A stretch of DNA of 64,000 nucleotides from Leptospiraceae bacterium (GTDB taxonomy: Bacteria; Spirochaetota; Leptospiria; Leptospirales; Leptonemataceae): positions 88,888 to 152,887 of the forward strand of contig JAOACE010000022.1 of the NCBI GenBank assembly GCA_026418015.1, in the 5' to 3' direction. A program made the position numbers and the translations under genes. The notes beneath the pieces were generated by a model. The model made no database searches and was not told the DNA's origin. It worked only from the letters and a program-made list of their open reading frames with translations. Shown piece after piece: positions 9,295 to 19,941 of the stretch; positions within the stretch are counted from its first letter, which is position 1, and every line of letters begins with the position of its first letter.

Positions 9295-10363
9295 AGATTT
9301 CTTTTAATGCTTTATAAAATTCAATGTAATCATTTTTTGCGTTCCAGGCAATAAAACCTTTCGCATTAGCGTCAATACATGCCTGAATTTGTTTTTTTAT
9401 ATATTCTTTATAAGTTAAACCAGTACCATCTACACTCATCTTGAACGCTTGTATATAAGGTATAATATCTGCATTGTTTACTCTTTGTAAAGCATTCCTT
9501 ATACCATCATAAACAGTTTGATAAGGTTGATTGATTCTTTCTTTCATACCATAAAAGTGTGATGGATATAACATGGGATGAATATGATCTAAATAGCGAT
9601 CAAAGATCTCTATCTTTTGTCCAATGATATCATTCTCATAAAAAGGAATCCTACCAAATATATCTGCACCGATTCTAACACCATAAGGTCTTAATCGATC
9701 CTCGAATAACCTTAGAATTCCTGCAATAAACCTATATCGCTTACCTAAGGTTAAATCTTTTGGATAATAATTATCTGCAAATCGAATGTAGTCCAATTGA
9801 ATTTCCTCAAAACCATTCTGAACAGCTTTCTCTGCTAAATCTATTAATCGATATAAATATTCCATGTGTTTCTTTGTGGGAGGATAATCTCTAAATCCTT
9901 GTTCAAATATTACGATTCTCGCGATTAAATAAAAATTTTCATTTTTTAGTTTTTTGATCCATTGCTCTGGTATCATGTTCGGCTGTATATCTATAACAAG
10001 GGTGTTAATTCCATTTTTTTTTGCTCTTTCGACAAATTGAGAGAAATTTTTTAAGAAAGGTGTTCTATTGTTTACATAGATTGCTTTGATAAAATCCGGC
10101 TTATTATATTTATAAAAGCGTTTTTCTTTTGGATAGGGATTTAAATTCGACGGAAAGATAAATACTTCTTTCTTGGTATTTTTATCAGAAGGAGAAGTAA
10201 TGGTAATTTCTAATTTATTATAAGGATAAGTTTCTTGAATCTTTTCTGCTACTTGATTTTTTTGTTCTAAATAATTTATAAAATTTTTTATAGAATCATT
10301 CTGAAGTTCATTTGCTAAAAGCATAGAACTATAAAAAAAGATGAACAAAAAAACCTTCCGCAT
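9287..10363 (-). CDS. DUF4015 putative glycoside hydrolase, exported
   Basis: A 358-residue protein with an N-terminal signal peptide (MRKVFLFIFFYSSMLLANE). Residues about 88-350 fit the DUF4015/GH13-like TIM-barrel family: KAIYVNNRTPFLKNF at the first strand, GINTLVIDIQ at the second, FEEIQLDYIRFADNYYP at the fourth, where the Asp is the likely catalytic residue, and DIIPYIQAFKM late in the barrel. Predicted to act on a polysaccharide in the periplasm or at the cell surface; substrate unknown. It lies between mnmA (18-base gap) and hslO (8-base overlap). Confidence 0.85.
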   Translation of the reverse strand: MRKVFLFIFFYSSMLLANELQNDSIKNFINYLEQKNQVAEKIQETYPYNKLEITITSPSDKNTKKEVFIFPSNLNPYPKEKRFYKYNKPDFIKAIYVNNRTPFLKNFSQFVERAKKNGINTLVIDIQPNMIPEQWIKKLKNENFYLIARIVIFEQGFRDYPPTKKHMEYLYRLIDLAEKAVQNGFEEIQLDYIRFADNYYPKDLTLGKRYRFIAGILRLFEDRLRPYGVRIGADIFGRIPFYENDIIGQKIEIFDRYLDHIHPMLYPSHFYGMKERINQPYQTVYDGIRNALQRVNNADIIPYIQAFKMSVDGTGLTYKEYIKKQIQACIDANAKGFIAWNAKNDYIEFYKALKEIYD

Positions 10364-10381
10364 ATTGATATTATCGGAATT

Positions 10382-11593
10382 TTATAAATCGTGAATCAAG
10401 TTCTCTTTGGAAATTATTCCTCCCATAAGTAAAATATCGTTTGGGTTTTCTTCTAGTAAAGGATAAAATACAGCACTTTGACCTGGTGTGACTGCGGGAA
10501 TAGGATCTTCTAAAACGACCTTTATTCTATGACCTTTGGGTAAACCATTCCAAGAAATAGATGGATCATACCCCAAGTAGTTTACAAAAGCATTGTAAGG
10601 TTTACTTCTGTAACGTATTTGGACTCTACAATGCAATTGTTTTGAGTGATACAAATCAGCAAATTCTTCTTCGGAAAAATACAAAAAGTTGATTTGTTCC
10701 ACTTCGAAAGATCGAAATAACGTTTGGTTTACAGACCCTAATATAACATCGCCGTTTTCGTGTATTTCTATCACATAAAGAGGTTCTTTCCAAGAAATTC
10801 CTAATCCTTTTCTTTGACCAATGGTAAACTGTTCTTTGCCTTTATGCTTTCCTAAGATTCTGCCATGGATATCTTTAAAATATCCTGGGGTCATTTCTAC
10901 GCCTTGCTTTTTAAGAAAACTTCTATAATCGTTATCTTGAACAAAACAAATTTCTTGTGATTCGTGTTTTTCTGCTACGGGAAGATTATATTTTCTTGCT
11001 AATTCTCGAACCTCTTGTTTTAAAAAATTCCCTAAAGGAAAAATGGTATGAGAAATTGCCTCCTGAGAAAGACCATACAAATAATATGCTTGATTTTTAT
11101 AATCGTCAACTCCATTTTGAATTGTGTATCGATTGGATTTTGTTTTGTAAACACGCGCATAATGTCCTGTTGCAATCCAAGAAATTCCTAATAGTTTTGA
11201 TTTTTCCCAAAGCGCACCAAATTTAACGTGAGTATTACATTCAACACATGGATTCGGTGTTCTTGCTTTTTGGTAATCTAAGATAAATCGATCTATTACT
11301 TTTTCTTTGAATATATGTTCCATTTTGATTACATAAAAAGGAATATTCAACTGCATACCTACACTTTTCGCATCATAGATATCCTTAGGGCTACAACATG
11401 TCTTTTTACTATCGCAGTTCTGTTGATAATCCCAAACTTTTAGGTTTACACCAATCACTTCGTATCCTAATTCATGTAGGAGCAATGCACTTACAGCACT
11501 GTCAACCCCACCAGACATAGCTACAACAATTTTGGAATTTTTTTCTGGTAGAAGAACATCTCTAAACTTGTTGCTTTCTAATGAGATCATCAT
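10382..11593 (-). CDS. mnmA: tRNA-specific 2-thiouridylase MnmA
   Basis: Adds sulfur to U34 of tRNA(Lys/Glu/Gln) using ATP and a persulfide relay. Key elements are present: the PP-loop SGGVDS (residues 27-32), the first catalytic Cys116 in NPCVECN, ATGHYARV near 141 and the second catalytic Cys216 in SQEICFV. The C-terminal beta-barrel includes FTIGQRKGLG. At 403 residues it is slightly long because of about 20 extra N-terminal residues; ATG codons at 11593 and 11590 are both possible starts. First gene of the minus-strand group mnmA - DUF4015 - hslO, divergent from the OmpA-family gene. Confidence 0.95.
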   Translation of the reverse strand: MMISLESNKFRDVLLPEKNSKIVVAMSGGVDSAVSALLLHELGYEVIGVNLKVWDYQQNCDSKKTCCSPKDIYDAKSVGMQLNIPFYVIKMEHIFKEKVIDRFILDYQKARTPNPCVECNTHVKFGALWEKSKLLGISWIATGHYARVYKTKSNRYTIQNGVDDYKNQAYYLYGLSQEAISHTIFPLGNFLKQEVRELARKYNLPVAEKHESQEICFVQDNDYRSFLKKQGVEMTPGYFKDIHGRILGKHKGKEQFTIGQRKGLGISWKEPLYVIEIHENGDVILGSVNQTLFRSFEVEQINFLYFSEEEFADLYHSKQLHCRVQIRYRSKPYNAFVNYLGYDPSISWNGLPKGHRIKVVLEDPIPAVTPGQSAVFYPLLEENPNDILLMGGIISKENLIHDL

Positions 11594-11618
11594 ATTATGG
11601 TAAAATAATCAAAATACT

Positions 11619-13493
11619 ATGTATCGTCATTTAAAAATATTTTTGATTTTAATTTTATTCATTGTAAGCGACAAAATATTTTCCAATCAACTTTCTCAGG
11701 TTGAATTTTATTCGAACTCAAAATTTTTATCCCCCAATAACGATGGATATAATGATGAAATCATATTTTATGTGATTTTACACCAAAACCTCCCCATTAA
11801 AGTCAAAGAATGGTCGATTTATATTTTAAATTATGAATCCAGAATCATCACGATTATAGCACCACAAAAACGAATCAGCAACGAAAAAGAGTATCGACTT
11901 GTCTGGAATGGAAAAGATCCTAATGGAAATTATGTTCCTGACGGCAATTATAAAGCAATTCTTAGAGTCTATTACGATTATGGAAATATCTCTAAAGAAT
12001 TTATTATATCTTTTGATGTTTATCGCGATAATTTTAATGTAGAATTAAATTTTATCAATCCTTATCTTTTCAAAAAATGGGATCCTCAAAAAAAGGATTT
12101 TACTAACATAATTAATGAGGTTCAAATTCTACAAAATTATCAAAAGGATTTTACGATTCAAAGCGAATTTAATTCCTATATATTAGACTTGAAATATGAT
12201 CTTGTAGTAGCTCGAAATTGGGAAAAAAAACCTCAAGCGATTACTCTATGGGATGGAAGAATTAAAGATAATTATGCTGATTTTTCTATCTATCACTATA
12301 TGCTTGCTTATAAAAATTACGAAAAAAAGTTATACCAATATATCTTACCAGGAATCTTTGTATTGCCCATCAAACCAGAAATAAATTTATTTTTATCGCC
12401 ATTTATTATAAATTCTGAAGGGAAAGGATTTTTAAATAATGTACTTCAAAGTTTTGAACTAATTAAACCCGAAGAAAAGAGGATTTCTAAATTTAAACCC
12501 AACGTAAGTTATTTATCAAAATATTACCAAATCTATTGTTTTAAACAAGGATTACTTTCTAATCGATGGCAATATTTAAAAGATGGAATATCGGATATTT
12601 CTAAAGATGGATTAGAACAATTCATTTCAATACTACCTAAGAATCAGTATTGTCAAATTATTTTTTTTAAAAACACAATCAACAACTTTGAATACGAAAA
12701 ACTGATGGATTTTCCCGTATTAACGATCCTTCCTATATATATAGATGAACAAAAGCCAGAAATCAAAATCGCTTTAAAACATTCATTTATTCGACCCGAT
12801 TATTATTATGATAACTTTTTTCAAGAAATAGAGATAACTGCTAACGATAATACATTTATTAAAGAAATAAATTTATATTTATTTTTAAATTATTTTAATA
12901 AAAGATTATTAATAAAAACATGGAAAATCATACCTAATCAAATTGGAATAAATAAAAATCAAGTAGAAAAAACTATCTATTGGTATGGAGATATTCTCCA
13001 AAATTTTTCTGTGGAAAGTCTAGAAAATCTTACTTTACAAGTAGAAGCAATCGATATAGCAAACCATAAATCGTATCTAGAATTTTCTTTTAAAACAGAT
13101 GTATTCTTTCGCGAAGTGGATCAAAATTATGTTTCCATGATTCCCTTATCCATCATTCTTGACGAAGAAAATAAAATTCATGCTACCAAAGAAAATTTTT
13201 TAAAAAAAATTGTACAAGAATATTACAAACACAAGAAAAAATATATATACATTAAAGTCCATTCCCATACAGATGGTAAAGATGATGAAAACTTATATAG
13301 AACTGAATCTATTAGTAAACAATTATTCGATATTCTCGTAAAAGATATTCCAGAAAAAAATATATTTTTTAGAGGTGTTGGAGAACTCTATCCCCAGTTT
13401 AAAGATAAGTCTGAATTTTCAAAATATAGAAACGATCGAGTAGAAATCATTTTTAGCGATGAATTATTTAGCGAAGAAAAAAACTTATATTAG
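11619..13493 (+). CDS. OmpA-domain surface protein with FlgD-like Ig module
   Basis: A 624-residue exported protein (signal peptide about residues 1-22). Just after the signal is the gliding-motility/FlgD-type motif FLSPNNDGYNDE, followed by an Ig-like module with LVWNGKDPNGNYVPDGNYKA. The middle about 350 residues are beta-rich and unassigned. The last about 110 residues form an OmpA-like peptidoglycan-binding domain: VHSHTDGKDDENLYRTESIS, then RGVGELYP and NDRVEIIF. It probably links the outer membrane to the cell wall. No Shine-Dalgarno is visible; TAAAAT at 11601-11606 lies just upstream, so the leader would be very short. Confidence 0.85.
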   Translation: MYRHLKIFLILILFIVSDKIFSNQLSQVEFYSNSKFLSPNNDGYNDEIIFYVILHQNLPIKVKEWSIYILNYESRIITIIAPQKRISNEKEYRLVWNGKDPNGNYVPDGNYKAILRVYYDYGNISKEFIISFDVYRDNFNVELNFINPYLFKKWDPQKKDFTNIINEVQILQNYQKDFTIQSEFNSYILDLKYDLVVARNWEKKPQAITLWDGRIKDNYADFSIYHYMLAYKNYEKKLYQYILPGIFVLPIKPEINLFLSPFIINSEGKGFLNNVLQSFELIKPEEKRISKFKPNVSYLSKYYQIYCFKQGLLSNRWQYLKDGISDISKDGLEQFISILPKNQYCQIIFFKNTINNFEYEKLMDFPVLTILPIYIDEQKPEIKIALKHSFIRPDYYYDNFFQEIEITANDNTFIKEINLYLFLNYFNKRLLIKTWKIIPNQIGINKNQVEKTIYWYGDILQNFSVESLENLTLQVEAIDIANHKSYLEFSFKTDVFFREVDQNYVSMIPLSIILDEENKIHATKENFLKKIVQEYYKHKKKYIYIKVHSHTDGKDDENLYRTESISKQLFDILVKDIPEKNIFFRGVGELYPQFKDKSEFSKYRNDRVEIIFSDELFSEEKNLY

Positions 13494-13923
13494 TTGGATA
13501 TTTTTATTTTTTTCTACTATTGTTTATGGTTATGAGTTTAAAAACTTATTTTATAAAAATCTTTCGATAGATAAAAATAAAAAGAACCTCCAATGCAAGT
13601 ATGAGTATTATAATAATAAAGTCCTTAAAGACTCAAGTACTTGCAAAATTTTAATAAGCGATGATTCCATCAAGATCACAACAGTTTATAATACCATCAT
13701 CATTACTGAACTAAATCATCATGAACTTCGAATTGATGTAAACCTAAAACAATTTTCTTACGAAAAAAAATATCATGTAAAAAAAGATCGAACTTTATCA
13801 ACCCCAACAATGTTAATCTATTTTTATAATGATCCTGAAACAAAATTTGTTCAAATTGATTATAAAAAAAATTTATTTATACTTTCATTGGAATATGGGA
13901 AGTTTGTGATAAAAATATTTTAA
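13459..13923 (+). CDS. Small exported protein, function unknown
   Basis: 154 residues with a signal peptide (KKK at 6-8, hydrophobic ISWIFLFFSTIVYG, likely cleavage near residue 24). The mature part, about 130 residues, is beta-rich and contains two cysteines (QCKYEYY and STCKIL) that could form a disulfide. The ATG at 13459 gives a 35-base overlap with the end of the OmpA-domain gene in another frame, which fits translational coupling and a shared envelope role. An internal start would remove the basic n-region. No family recognised. Confidence 0.6.
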   Translation: MNYLAKKKTYISWIFLFFSTIVYGYEFKNLFYKNLSIDKNKKNLQCKYEYYNNKVLKDSSTCKILISDDSIKITTVYNTIIITELNHHELRIDVNLKQFSYEKKYHVKKDRTLSTPTMLIYFYNDPETKFVQIDYKKNLFILSLEYGKFVIKIF

Positions 13924-13990
13924 AATTAATACATTAAAAATATCTTGCTAAAAAAATTGCCTTATGAAAAAGTTTTTATTTTAGTATTGT

Positions 13991-15172
13991 ATGACTTTTT
14001 TTAATAATGTTTATACAAACCTAAAACCCGTATCTTCTTTAGTAGAAATTTTTAAAGATAACAATTCTATTCCCGTCCCAGAAGATTGGTATGTAGTTAT
14101 TGCTGATATAGAAAAAAGTACAAAAGCAATCGAAGAAGGTCGTTATAAAGATGTGAATACTGCTGGTGCATTAGCAACAATTGCAATTAGTAATGAATTT
14201 GGTACATTGGAATTTCCTTTTATATTTGGAGGAGATGGAGCAACTTTTTTAATTCCTAAGGATTATTTAGAAAAGGTTAAAGATATTTTAATTGGTACAT
14301 CTGTTAAGGTAAGAGAATTTTTTGATCTAGATATGCGCATAGGGATTGTTCCTGTTAGATCATTGGTAGAAGCAGGACATACAATTCTTATGGGAAAAAT
14401 TCAGATATCACCATATTATGTACAGTCAGCGATTATTGGAAATGGAATTCATGTTGCAGAAAATTGGATAAAAAGAAAAGAAGAATTTGTAGTAAAAAAC
14501 AATGATAATTTTGTTTATGAACCCAATTTTAAAGGCTATACATGTCGATGGTTAGATATCCCTTCGCCCAAAGAAGAAACCATTGCTTTAATCATTTATC
14601 TTCGTACTTCTACATTGAAACAAGAACAAGAAATGCTAACTCAGGTTTTTTCTTTAATAGAGAGTATTTATGGACCTAAATGGGAACATCATCCCCTTTA
14701 CGAAAAAGGTCTAAGTCCAGCGATATCACCACGAATATTGTGGAGAGAAGCAGCAGCTCGTAGTGGTAAAACAACTGGAATAAATTTTTTTTTAGAACTG
14801 ATGCGAACTTATTTAGAACTTTTTGTTACCATTACAGCTATGAAATTAAAATTACCCTTGAAAGTTTATTTTTATAACCTAAAAGAAATAAAAAAATTTA
14901 ATATAATATCTTCGGATTATATGAAATACGACGGTATGTTAAAAATGGTACTTGCCGGAACGAAAAAATCCCGAGAAAAATTAATCACAGAGTTAGATAA
15001 ATTAGAACAAGAGGGAAAATTATATTATGGAATTCATGTTTCTAATAGAGCAATCTTAACTTGCTTATTACAAACAAATAGTTATCAAGAAGTCCATTTT
15101 GTTGATGTAGCAGACGGTGGATATACCCTAGCAGCAAGAATGCTCAAAGATAAGATTTCTAATGATAAATAA
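13991..15172 (+). CDS. DUF3095 protein, class III cyclase-like N-terminus
   Basis: A 393-residue cytosolic protein. It begins with WYVVIADIEKSTKAIEEGRY, where ADIEKST resembles the metal-binding Asp strand of class III nucleotidyl cyclases, followed by FGGDGATFLIP, which resembles the second Asp hairpin. This combination is characteristic of the DUF3095 family. The C-terminal half includes a conserved DYMKYDGMLKMVLAGT segment and a HFVDVADGGYTLAA end. Whether it makes a cyclic nucleotide is unknown; the transition-state Asn/Arg pair of true cyclases is not evident. No Shine-Dalgarno; TAGTAT ends three bases before the ATG. Confidence 0.75.
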   Translation: MTFFNNVYTNLKPVSSLVEIFKDNNSIPVPEDWYVVIADIEKSTKAIEEGRYKDVNTAGALATIAISNEFGTLEFPFIFGGDGATFLIPKDYLEKVKDILIGTSVKVREFFDLDMRIGIVPVRSLVEAGHTILMGKIQISPYYVQSAIIGNGIHVAENWIKRKEEFVVKNNDNFVYEPNFKGYTCRWLDIPSPKEETIALIIYLRTSTLKQEQEMLTQVFSLIESIYGPKWEHHPLYEKGLSPAISPRILWREAAARSGKTTGINFFLELMRTYLELFVTITAMKLKLPLKVYFYNLKEIKKFNIISSDYMKYDGMLKMVLAGTKKSREKLITELDKLEQEGKLYYGIHVSNRAILTCLLQTNSYQEVHFVDVADGGYTLAARMLKDKISNDK

Positions 15173-15271
15173 AAAATAAGCAATATTTTCTTGCCATAAG
15201 GAAAGTAAAATGAAAAATTGGAAAAAATTATAATAATATTTATATGTTTTATTTATAATTATAGCATATAA

Positions 15272-15781
15272 TCAATAGAATTGATCCCAAAAAAAACTAA
15301 AAATTCTTCTTGTATGATAATCCGCCGTCTTTGTATAGACATAATTCTCTATCCACTGACGTGAAACATCCAAATCATCATCAAAAGGCAAATCAGGCTT
15401 CTCTACCATCGGTATGATTTCCCTACCTTGCTCTTGCATCTCCCAATCTATCATCATCCTTAACATTGCACTAATGGAATACCCGATAAAACGTCGACAA
15501 TCGAATAACTTACTCCATAAGGCAGGATTCAGCCTCAAACTATATCTCTTGTATTCTTTTGTCTTGGGCTGATAGGTCGCTGTCTCTGTTCGTTTTGTGG
15601 GTGTTATTCTTATGTGATACAAATAAACCATATATTTGCTCACAAGATAAAAAATGGTCTCTGTGATATTTCTATTGAATTTCGCATTGGCTAATTCTCG
15701 TAAGAAATCATAATGTAGTGGTGTTAAGTTTATCCCTACTCTATATAAATCCAGTGTATAATATCGATCTTCTATGTTCAT
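15272..15781 (-). CDS. DUF1564-like (ribbon-helix-helix) protein, copy 1
   Basis: A 169-residue protein clearly paralogous to the one at 24847-25356. Shared features are NLTPLHYDFL near residue 18, YMVYLYHIRITPTKRT, the TATYQPKTKEY block, RLNPALWSKL, then GYSISAMLRMMIDWEMQ. The YQP...R-x-N-x-x-x-W-x-x-L...G-x-S...WE pattern resembles DUF1564, a CopG-like family expanded in Leptospira. A DNA-binding, antitoxin-like or regulator role is inferred, not shown. It stands alone, downstream and convergent to the DUF3095 gene, with no toxin candidate next to it. No Shine-Dalgarno is visible. Confidence 0.6.
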   Translation of the reverse strand: MNIEDRYYTLDLYRVGINLTPLHYDFLRELANAKFNRNITETIFYLVSKYMVYLYHIRITPTKRTETATYQPKTKEYKRYSLRLNPALWSKLFDCRRFIGYSISAMLRMMIDWEMQEQGREIIPMVEKPDLPFDDDLDVSRQWIENYVYTKTADYHTRRIFSFFWDQFY

Positions 15782-16057
15782 ATAAAATAAAATGTCAGAT
15801 TCGCAGATTTTCTACATAAAAAATATTTCTTGACATTAATTCATTTTTACATAGTGCCAACTTGAATTGCTTTATTCAAAATTTTTGATGATCGTTTTTG
15901 GAGATGAGTTGTAGACTCGAAGTTGAAATTATTTTTAAATTAAATGATTGAAATCAACCTTCTTTCCATGATTATATTTATATCAAATAAATAAGATTTT
16001 CTATTGTTCTAATCAAGATAAAATTGAAATTTTTTTTGATCCAAATTGTAACAAAAT
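15782..16057. other. Intergenic region, no gene seen
   Basis: AT-rich sequence between the start of the DUF1564-like gene and the nrdJ terminator. A TTGAAT...ATTCAA inverted repeat lies near 15871-15888. Stop codons break all frames and no RNA fold is recognised. The region probably carries the promoter of the DUF1564-like gene on the minus strand. Confidence 0.5.
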
Positions 16058-16081
16058 ACATAAGCGCGTAAGCGCCTATGT
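16058..16081 (-). terminator. Terminator after nrdJ
   Basis: Read on the minus strand, ACATAGGCGC, a TTAC loop and GCGCTTATGT form a 10-bp stem with one mismatch just past the nrdJ stop, followed by ATTTTGTT. This is one of the few GC-rich hairpins in the window. Confidence 0.65.
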
Positions 16082-16082
16082 A

Positions 16083-19000
16083 CTAACTACATCCTGTTGT
16101 TGCACCACAACTTACACATTTAAGGCAAGTTCCATTTCGAACCATCGTAAACTGACCACATTCAGGACATGGATCTCCTTCGTATCCTTGCATTTTAGCA
16201 ATCGTCATCAAAGTCGATTTTGTTTCTAATTCGTTTGGTTTTTCTAATGTTTGTTGTTTAATAGGATGATTCTGTTTTTTAGGAACAATCCAAGAAGGTA
16301 AATCTCTTTCTACGGTTTGATGCTCTTCGGTTTTTATGCTTAGGTGATGTTTTTGAACTGCATCAGGGCTAATTGATTCAGGATCCACTTGTGCTAAATC
16401 ATATCTACCTAGATAAGTAATGGCCAATTCTCTAAAAATATAATCAATAATAGAGGTTGCCATTTTTATGTGTGGATTACCTTGAACAATACCATTGGGT
16501 TCAAATTTTGTGAATACGAAAGCATCCACAAATTCTTCTAAAGGCACACCGTATTGTAAACCTAACGAAACAGCAATGGCAAAACAGTTCATCAACGAAC
16601 GGAAGGCAGCACCTTCTTTGTGCATATCCAAAAAGATTTCGCCCAATCGACCATCTTCGTATTCTCCTGTTCTAAGATAAATTTTATGTCCTCCGACTAT
16701 GGCTTTTTGAGTATAACCAGCCCTTCTGGTCGGTAAACGTTGTCTTTTCGAAATTACTCTTTCCATTCGTTCTGCAACTTTTTCCACTTTCTCTACTGTA
16801 TGTTCTGCTGCTTCTAATTCTTTGATAAACTGATCTTCTTCTAATGCAATATTCAAAGGTTGAGATAATTTACTACCATCGCGATACAAAGCAATTGCTT
16901 TGGTCATAACCCTCCAAGAAAATTCATAAGCTTGTTTAACATCTTCTATGGTTGCATTAGAAGGCAAGTTGATGGTTTTAGAGATTGCACCAGAAATAAA
17001 GGGTTGAGCTGCTGCCATCATCAATACGTGAGCTTTCCATGATAAGAATCGTTTTCCATAACGACCACAACGATTCGCGCAATCAAAAACTGGATAATGT
17101 TTTTCTTTTAAGTGGGGAGCAAATTCTACTGTTCCCGTTCCTGTCACATAATCATTCGCTTTTCTTATTTCTTCTTCTGTAAAACCTAAATATTTCAATA
17201 GATCAAAATCAGCTGGAAGTTCGTTCACCTTTTTCTGGGTAATTTTTTCGATAAACTCATCACCCAATGTAAAACGATTAAAAACAAAACGAATATCAAA
17301 GGCAGTTGGCATTAAAGATTCAATCTTTTCTAATGTAGCGTCATCAAAACCTTTTTGCCTTAATGTATAATGGTTTATATAAGGTGCATTTTTTAAACTT
17401 CCATAACCAATAGCATATTTTACGATATCATCAATTTCTTGTTCACTATATCCAAGAACCCTTAACGCATAAGGTACAGATTGATTGATGATCTTGAAAT
17501 ATCCACCACCTTCCAACTTTTTGTATTTTACAAGAGCAAAATCTGGTTCAATGCCAGTAGTGTCGCAATCCATCACAAGTCCAATTGTGCCAGTAGGTGC
17601 AATGGCTGTAAACTGAGCATTTCGATATCCATATTGTTCTCCTAATTGTAATGCTCTATCTGCTTCTTCTTGTGCAGCTTTTAATAGATTTTCTGGACAA
17701 TATTCTGCATTGATTCCTAATGGGGTGATGGTCAATTCTTCGTACTCTTCTGGAGGAGCATTGTAAACAGCTCTTCGATGATTTCGCATTACCCTTAACA
17801 TATGTTTTTTATTTCTTTCGTATCCTTTAAATGGACCTAATTCTTTTGCCATTTCTGCACTTGTTGCAGCTGCATTGAGATGCATAATGGCTGTAATTGC
17901 ACCTGCAACTGCTCTACCTTTTTCTGAATCATAAGGTATTCCCATTTGCATTAACAAAGCTCCCAAATTTGCATACCCCAACCCCAAAGTTCTAAATTCA
18001 TAAGACAATTTTGCAATTTCTTTCGATGGAAATTGAGCCATTGTCACAGAGATTTCTAATGTGATTGTCCATAAACGAGAAACATGACGAAATGCTATAT
18101 CATCAAATTCATTTGTTTTATGGTTTAAAAATTTTATCAAATTGATGGATGCCAAATTACAAGCAGTATCGTCTAAAAACATATATTCTGAACAGGGATT
18201 TGATGCGCGAATTTCTCCGTCTTCTGGACAAGTATGCCATTCGTTGATGGTTGTATGGAATTGTAGGCCAGGGTCAGCGCATGCCCATGCTGCATAAGCA
18301 ATTTTATCCCATAGTTCTCTTGCAGGAATGATTTTACAAGGCTTAGGTTTTCGATTTTGCTCTTTTGCCTTTTCTAATTCTGTTCTCCAGTAGAGATGCC
18401 ATTCTTTACCTTGAAATACAGCTTGCATGAATTCATTAGTGATTCGAACAGAGTTGTTGGAATTTTGACCAGAAACAGTTTGATAGGCTTCGGATTGCCA
18501 ATCTGTCGTAAATTCTTCTAATTCGATAGACTTAACACCTTGTTTTGCTAATTCAATCAAACGAACAATAAAAGTATCTGGTATATAAACCTTTTGAGCA
18601 TTATAAACAGCTTTCTTTAAAGCTAAATTTTTGTTGTAATCAAATTTGATTTCTTCGTTGGGTTCATCATGAATCGCTTTTAGAATTGCATTTGCATGTT
18701 CTTTAACCAATTTCGAACCAACAACTAAATCCAAAACTTTGTATTCTTCTTCTACTTTCCAATTGATGAATTCTTCAATATCGGGATGATCAATATCTAA
18801 GCATACCATTTTTGCTGCTCTTCGCGTTGTACCACCTGATTTAATTGCACCAGCTGCTCGATCTCCAATCTTCAAGAAACTCATTAAACCACTACTTTTT
18901 CCACCACCTGAAAGAGGTTCACCTTCACCTCTTATACTCGAAAAGTTGGTACCAGTTCCAGAACCATATTTAAAAAGACGCGCCTCTTTTACCCACAAAT

Positions 19001-19685
19001 CCATGATTCCACCTTCGTTGACTAAATCATCTTTAACAGATTGAATAAAACAAGCATGAGGCTGGGGCCGAACATAGGCAAAATTCGAACGTAACAATTC
19101 TTCTGTTATAGGATCCACATAATAATGTCCTTGACTTCTTCCTTCTATTCCATAAGCCCAATACAAACCGGTATTAAACCACTGAGGAGAATTAGGAGCA
19201 CCGATCTGATTCGCCAAAATAAATAGCATTTCCTCAAAATATGCTAATGCATCTTCTTCCGAAGAAAAATAGTTATATTTCCAACCCCAGTAGGTCCAAG
19301 TACCTGCCAACCGAATAAATACCTGTTTTGCAGAATATTCCCCACCAAAACGCTTATCTTCTGGGATACTTTTGAGCTTTTCTTCGTCGATCACCCTTCT
19401 CTGTAACCATTCTGGAACATTTTCTTCTCTGTAAGGTTTGGTAAACAAGGGAACACCAGCTTTTCTAAAATACTTTTGTGCTAAAATATCCACTGCTACC
19501 TGAGACCAATGTTTAGGAACTTCTACATTTTCCATTAAGAAGACCACACTTCCATCTGGATTGATGATTTTAGAAGTCCTTTTATCCCATTCGATTAAAT
19601 CCCAAACTCTACTTTCCCAAGGTTTTTCCCAATCAATTTGAAAATCTTTTTGTAAATGCTTTGTGTAAAAACGATTGATCTTCAT
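16083..19685 (-). CDS. nrdJ: Adenosylcobalamin-dependent ribonucleotide reductase
   Basis: Class II enzyme that reduces ribonucleotides to deoxyribonucleotides using adenosylcobalamin, independent of oxygen. About 1200 residues, the long form of the family. Signatures include [31 protein letters not shown] (active-site Cys and the conserved N/E block), [20 protein letters not shown] and [11 protein letters not shown], with a C-terminal cysteine module CPECG...CLKCVSCG...GCS. The ATG at 19685 is preferred over the longer frame from 19709 because AGGAG (19693-19697) lies seven bases before it. No cobalamin riboswitch was seen upstream. Monocistronic. Confidence 0.95.
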   Translation of the reverse strand: MKINRFYTKHLQKDFQIDWEKPWESRVWDLIEWDKRTSKIINPDGSVVFLMENVEVPKHWSQVAVDILAQKYFRKAGVPLFTKPYREENVPEWLQRRVIDEEKLKSIPEDKRFGGEYSAKQVFIRLAGTWTYWGWKYNYFSSEEDALAYFEEMLFILANQIGAPNSPQWFNTGLYWAYGIEGRSQGHYYVDPITEELLRSNFAYVRPQPHACFIQSVKDDLVNEGGIMDLWVKEARLFKYGSGTGTNFSSIRGEGEPLSGGGKSSGLMSFLKIGDRAAGAIKSGGTTRRAAKMVCLDIDHPDIEEFINWKVEEEYKVLDLVVGSKLVKEHANAILKAIHDEPNEEIKFDYNKNLALKKAVYNAQKVYIPDTFIVRLIELAKQGVKSIELEEFTTDWQSEAYQTVSGQNSNNSVRITNEFMQAVFQGKEWHLYWRTELEKAKEQNRKPKPCKIIPARELWDKIAYAAWACADPGLQFHTTINEWHTCPEDGEIRASNPCSEYMFLDDTACNLASINLIKFLNHKTNEFDDIAFRHVSRLWTITLEISVTMAQFPSKEIAKLSYEFRTLGLGYANLGALLMQMGIPYDSEKGRAVAGAITAIMHLNAAATSAEMAKELGPFKGYERNKKHMLRVMRNHRRAVYNAPPEEYEELTITPLGINAEYCPENLLKAAQEEADRALQLGEQYGYRNAQFTAIAPTGTIGLVMDCDTTGIEPDFALVKYKKLEGGGYFKIINQSVPYALRVLGYSEQEIDDIVKYAIGYGSLKNAPYINHYTLRQKGFDDATLEKIESLMPTAFDIRFVFNRFTLGDEFIEKITQKKVNELPADFDLLKYLGFTEEEIRKANDYVTGTGTVEFAPHLKEKHYPVFDCANRCGRYGKRFLSWKAHVLMMAAAQPFISGAISKTINLPSNATIEDVKQAYEFSWRVMTKAIALYRDGSKLSQPLNIALEEDQFIKELEAAEHTVEKVEKVAERMERVISKRQRLPTRRAGYTQKAIVGGHKIYLRTGEYEDGRLGEIFLDMHKEGAAFRSLMNCFAIAVSLGLQYGVPLEEFVDAFVFTKFEPNGIVQGNPHIKMATSIIDYIFRELAITYLGRYDLAQVDPESISPDAVQKHHLSIKTEEHQTVERDLPSWIVPKKQNHPIKQQTLEKPNELETKSTLMTIAKMQGYEGDPCPECGQFTMVRNGTCLKCVSCGATTGCS

Positions 19686-19720
19686 GAATTTGCTCCTAAT
19701 TCCATACAACTTTTTCTAAA

Positions 19721-19766
19721 TGTTTGTTAAGCAAACAAAATAATAGTACTTAATGCAAATGTACTA
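19721..19766 (-). promoter_or_regulatory. Two dyads upstream of nrdJ, candidate operator
   Basis: Two inverted repeats lie 36-81 bases before the nrdJ ATG: TGTTTG/CAAACA (19721-19726 and 19732-19737) and TAGTAC/GTACTA (19744-19749 and 19761-19766). They do not match the NrdR box consensus as I remember it. A TTTACA hexamer lies further upstream on the minus strand. A promoter/operator role is inferred from position only. Confidence 0.3.
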
Positions 19767-19941
19767 AAATTTTGTTAATATGTAAACTCTTTTTTTACAT
19801 CATGATGAAAAATATTTCAAAAGTAATATCGGTTAATCCCTTCAATCATCCAAAACAAAAATCCAAGGATTCGTAATTTTTTCATTCCCAGCAAATAGAT
19901 TTGACATTTTTTCGTATTAAATAAAATGATTAAATCTTTTT

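Noticed and set aside
16495..16680. Plus-strand frame opposite nrdJ
   Set aside because: A shadow frame inside a strongly conserved coding region; no ribosome-binding site and no recognisable product. The same holds for other short opposite-strand frames within long genes.
19686..19941. Cobalamin riboswitch expected upstream of the B12-dependent reductase
   Set aside because: No B12-box-like sequence or GC-rich multi-stem fold is visible in this short AT-rich region.
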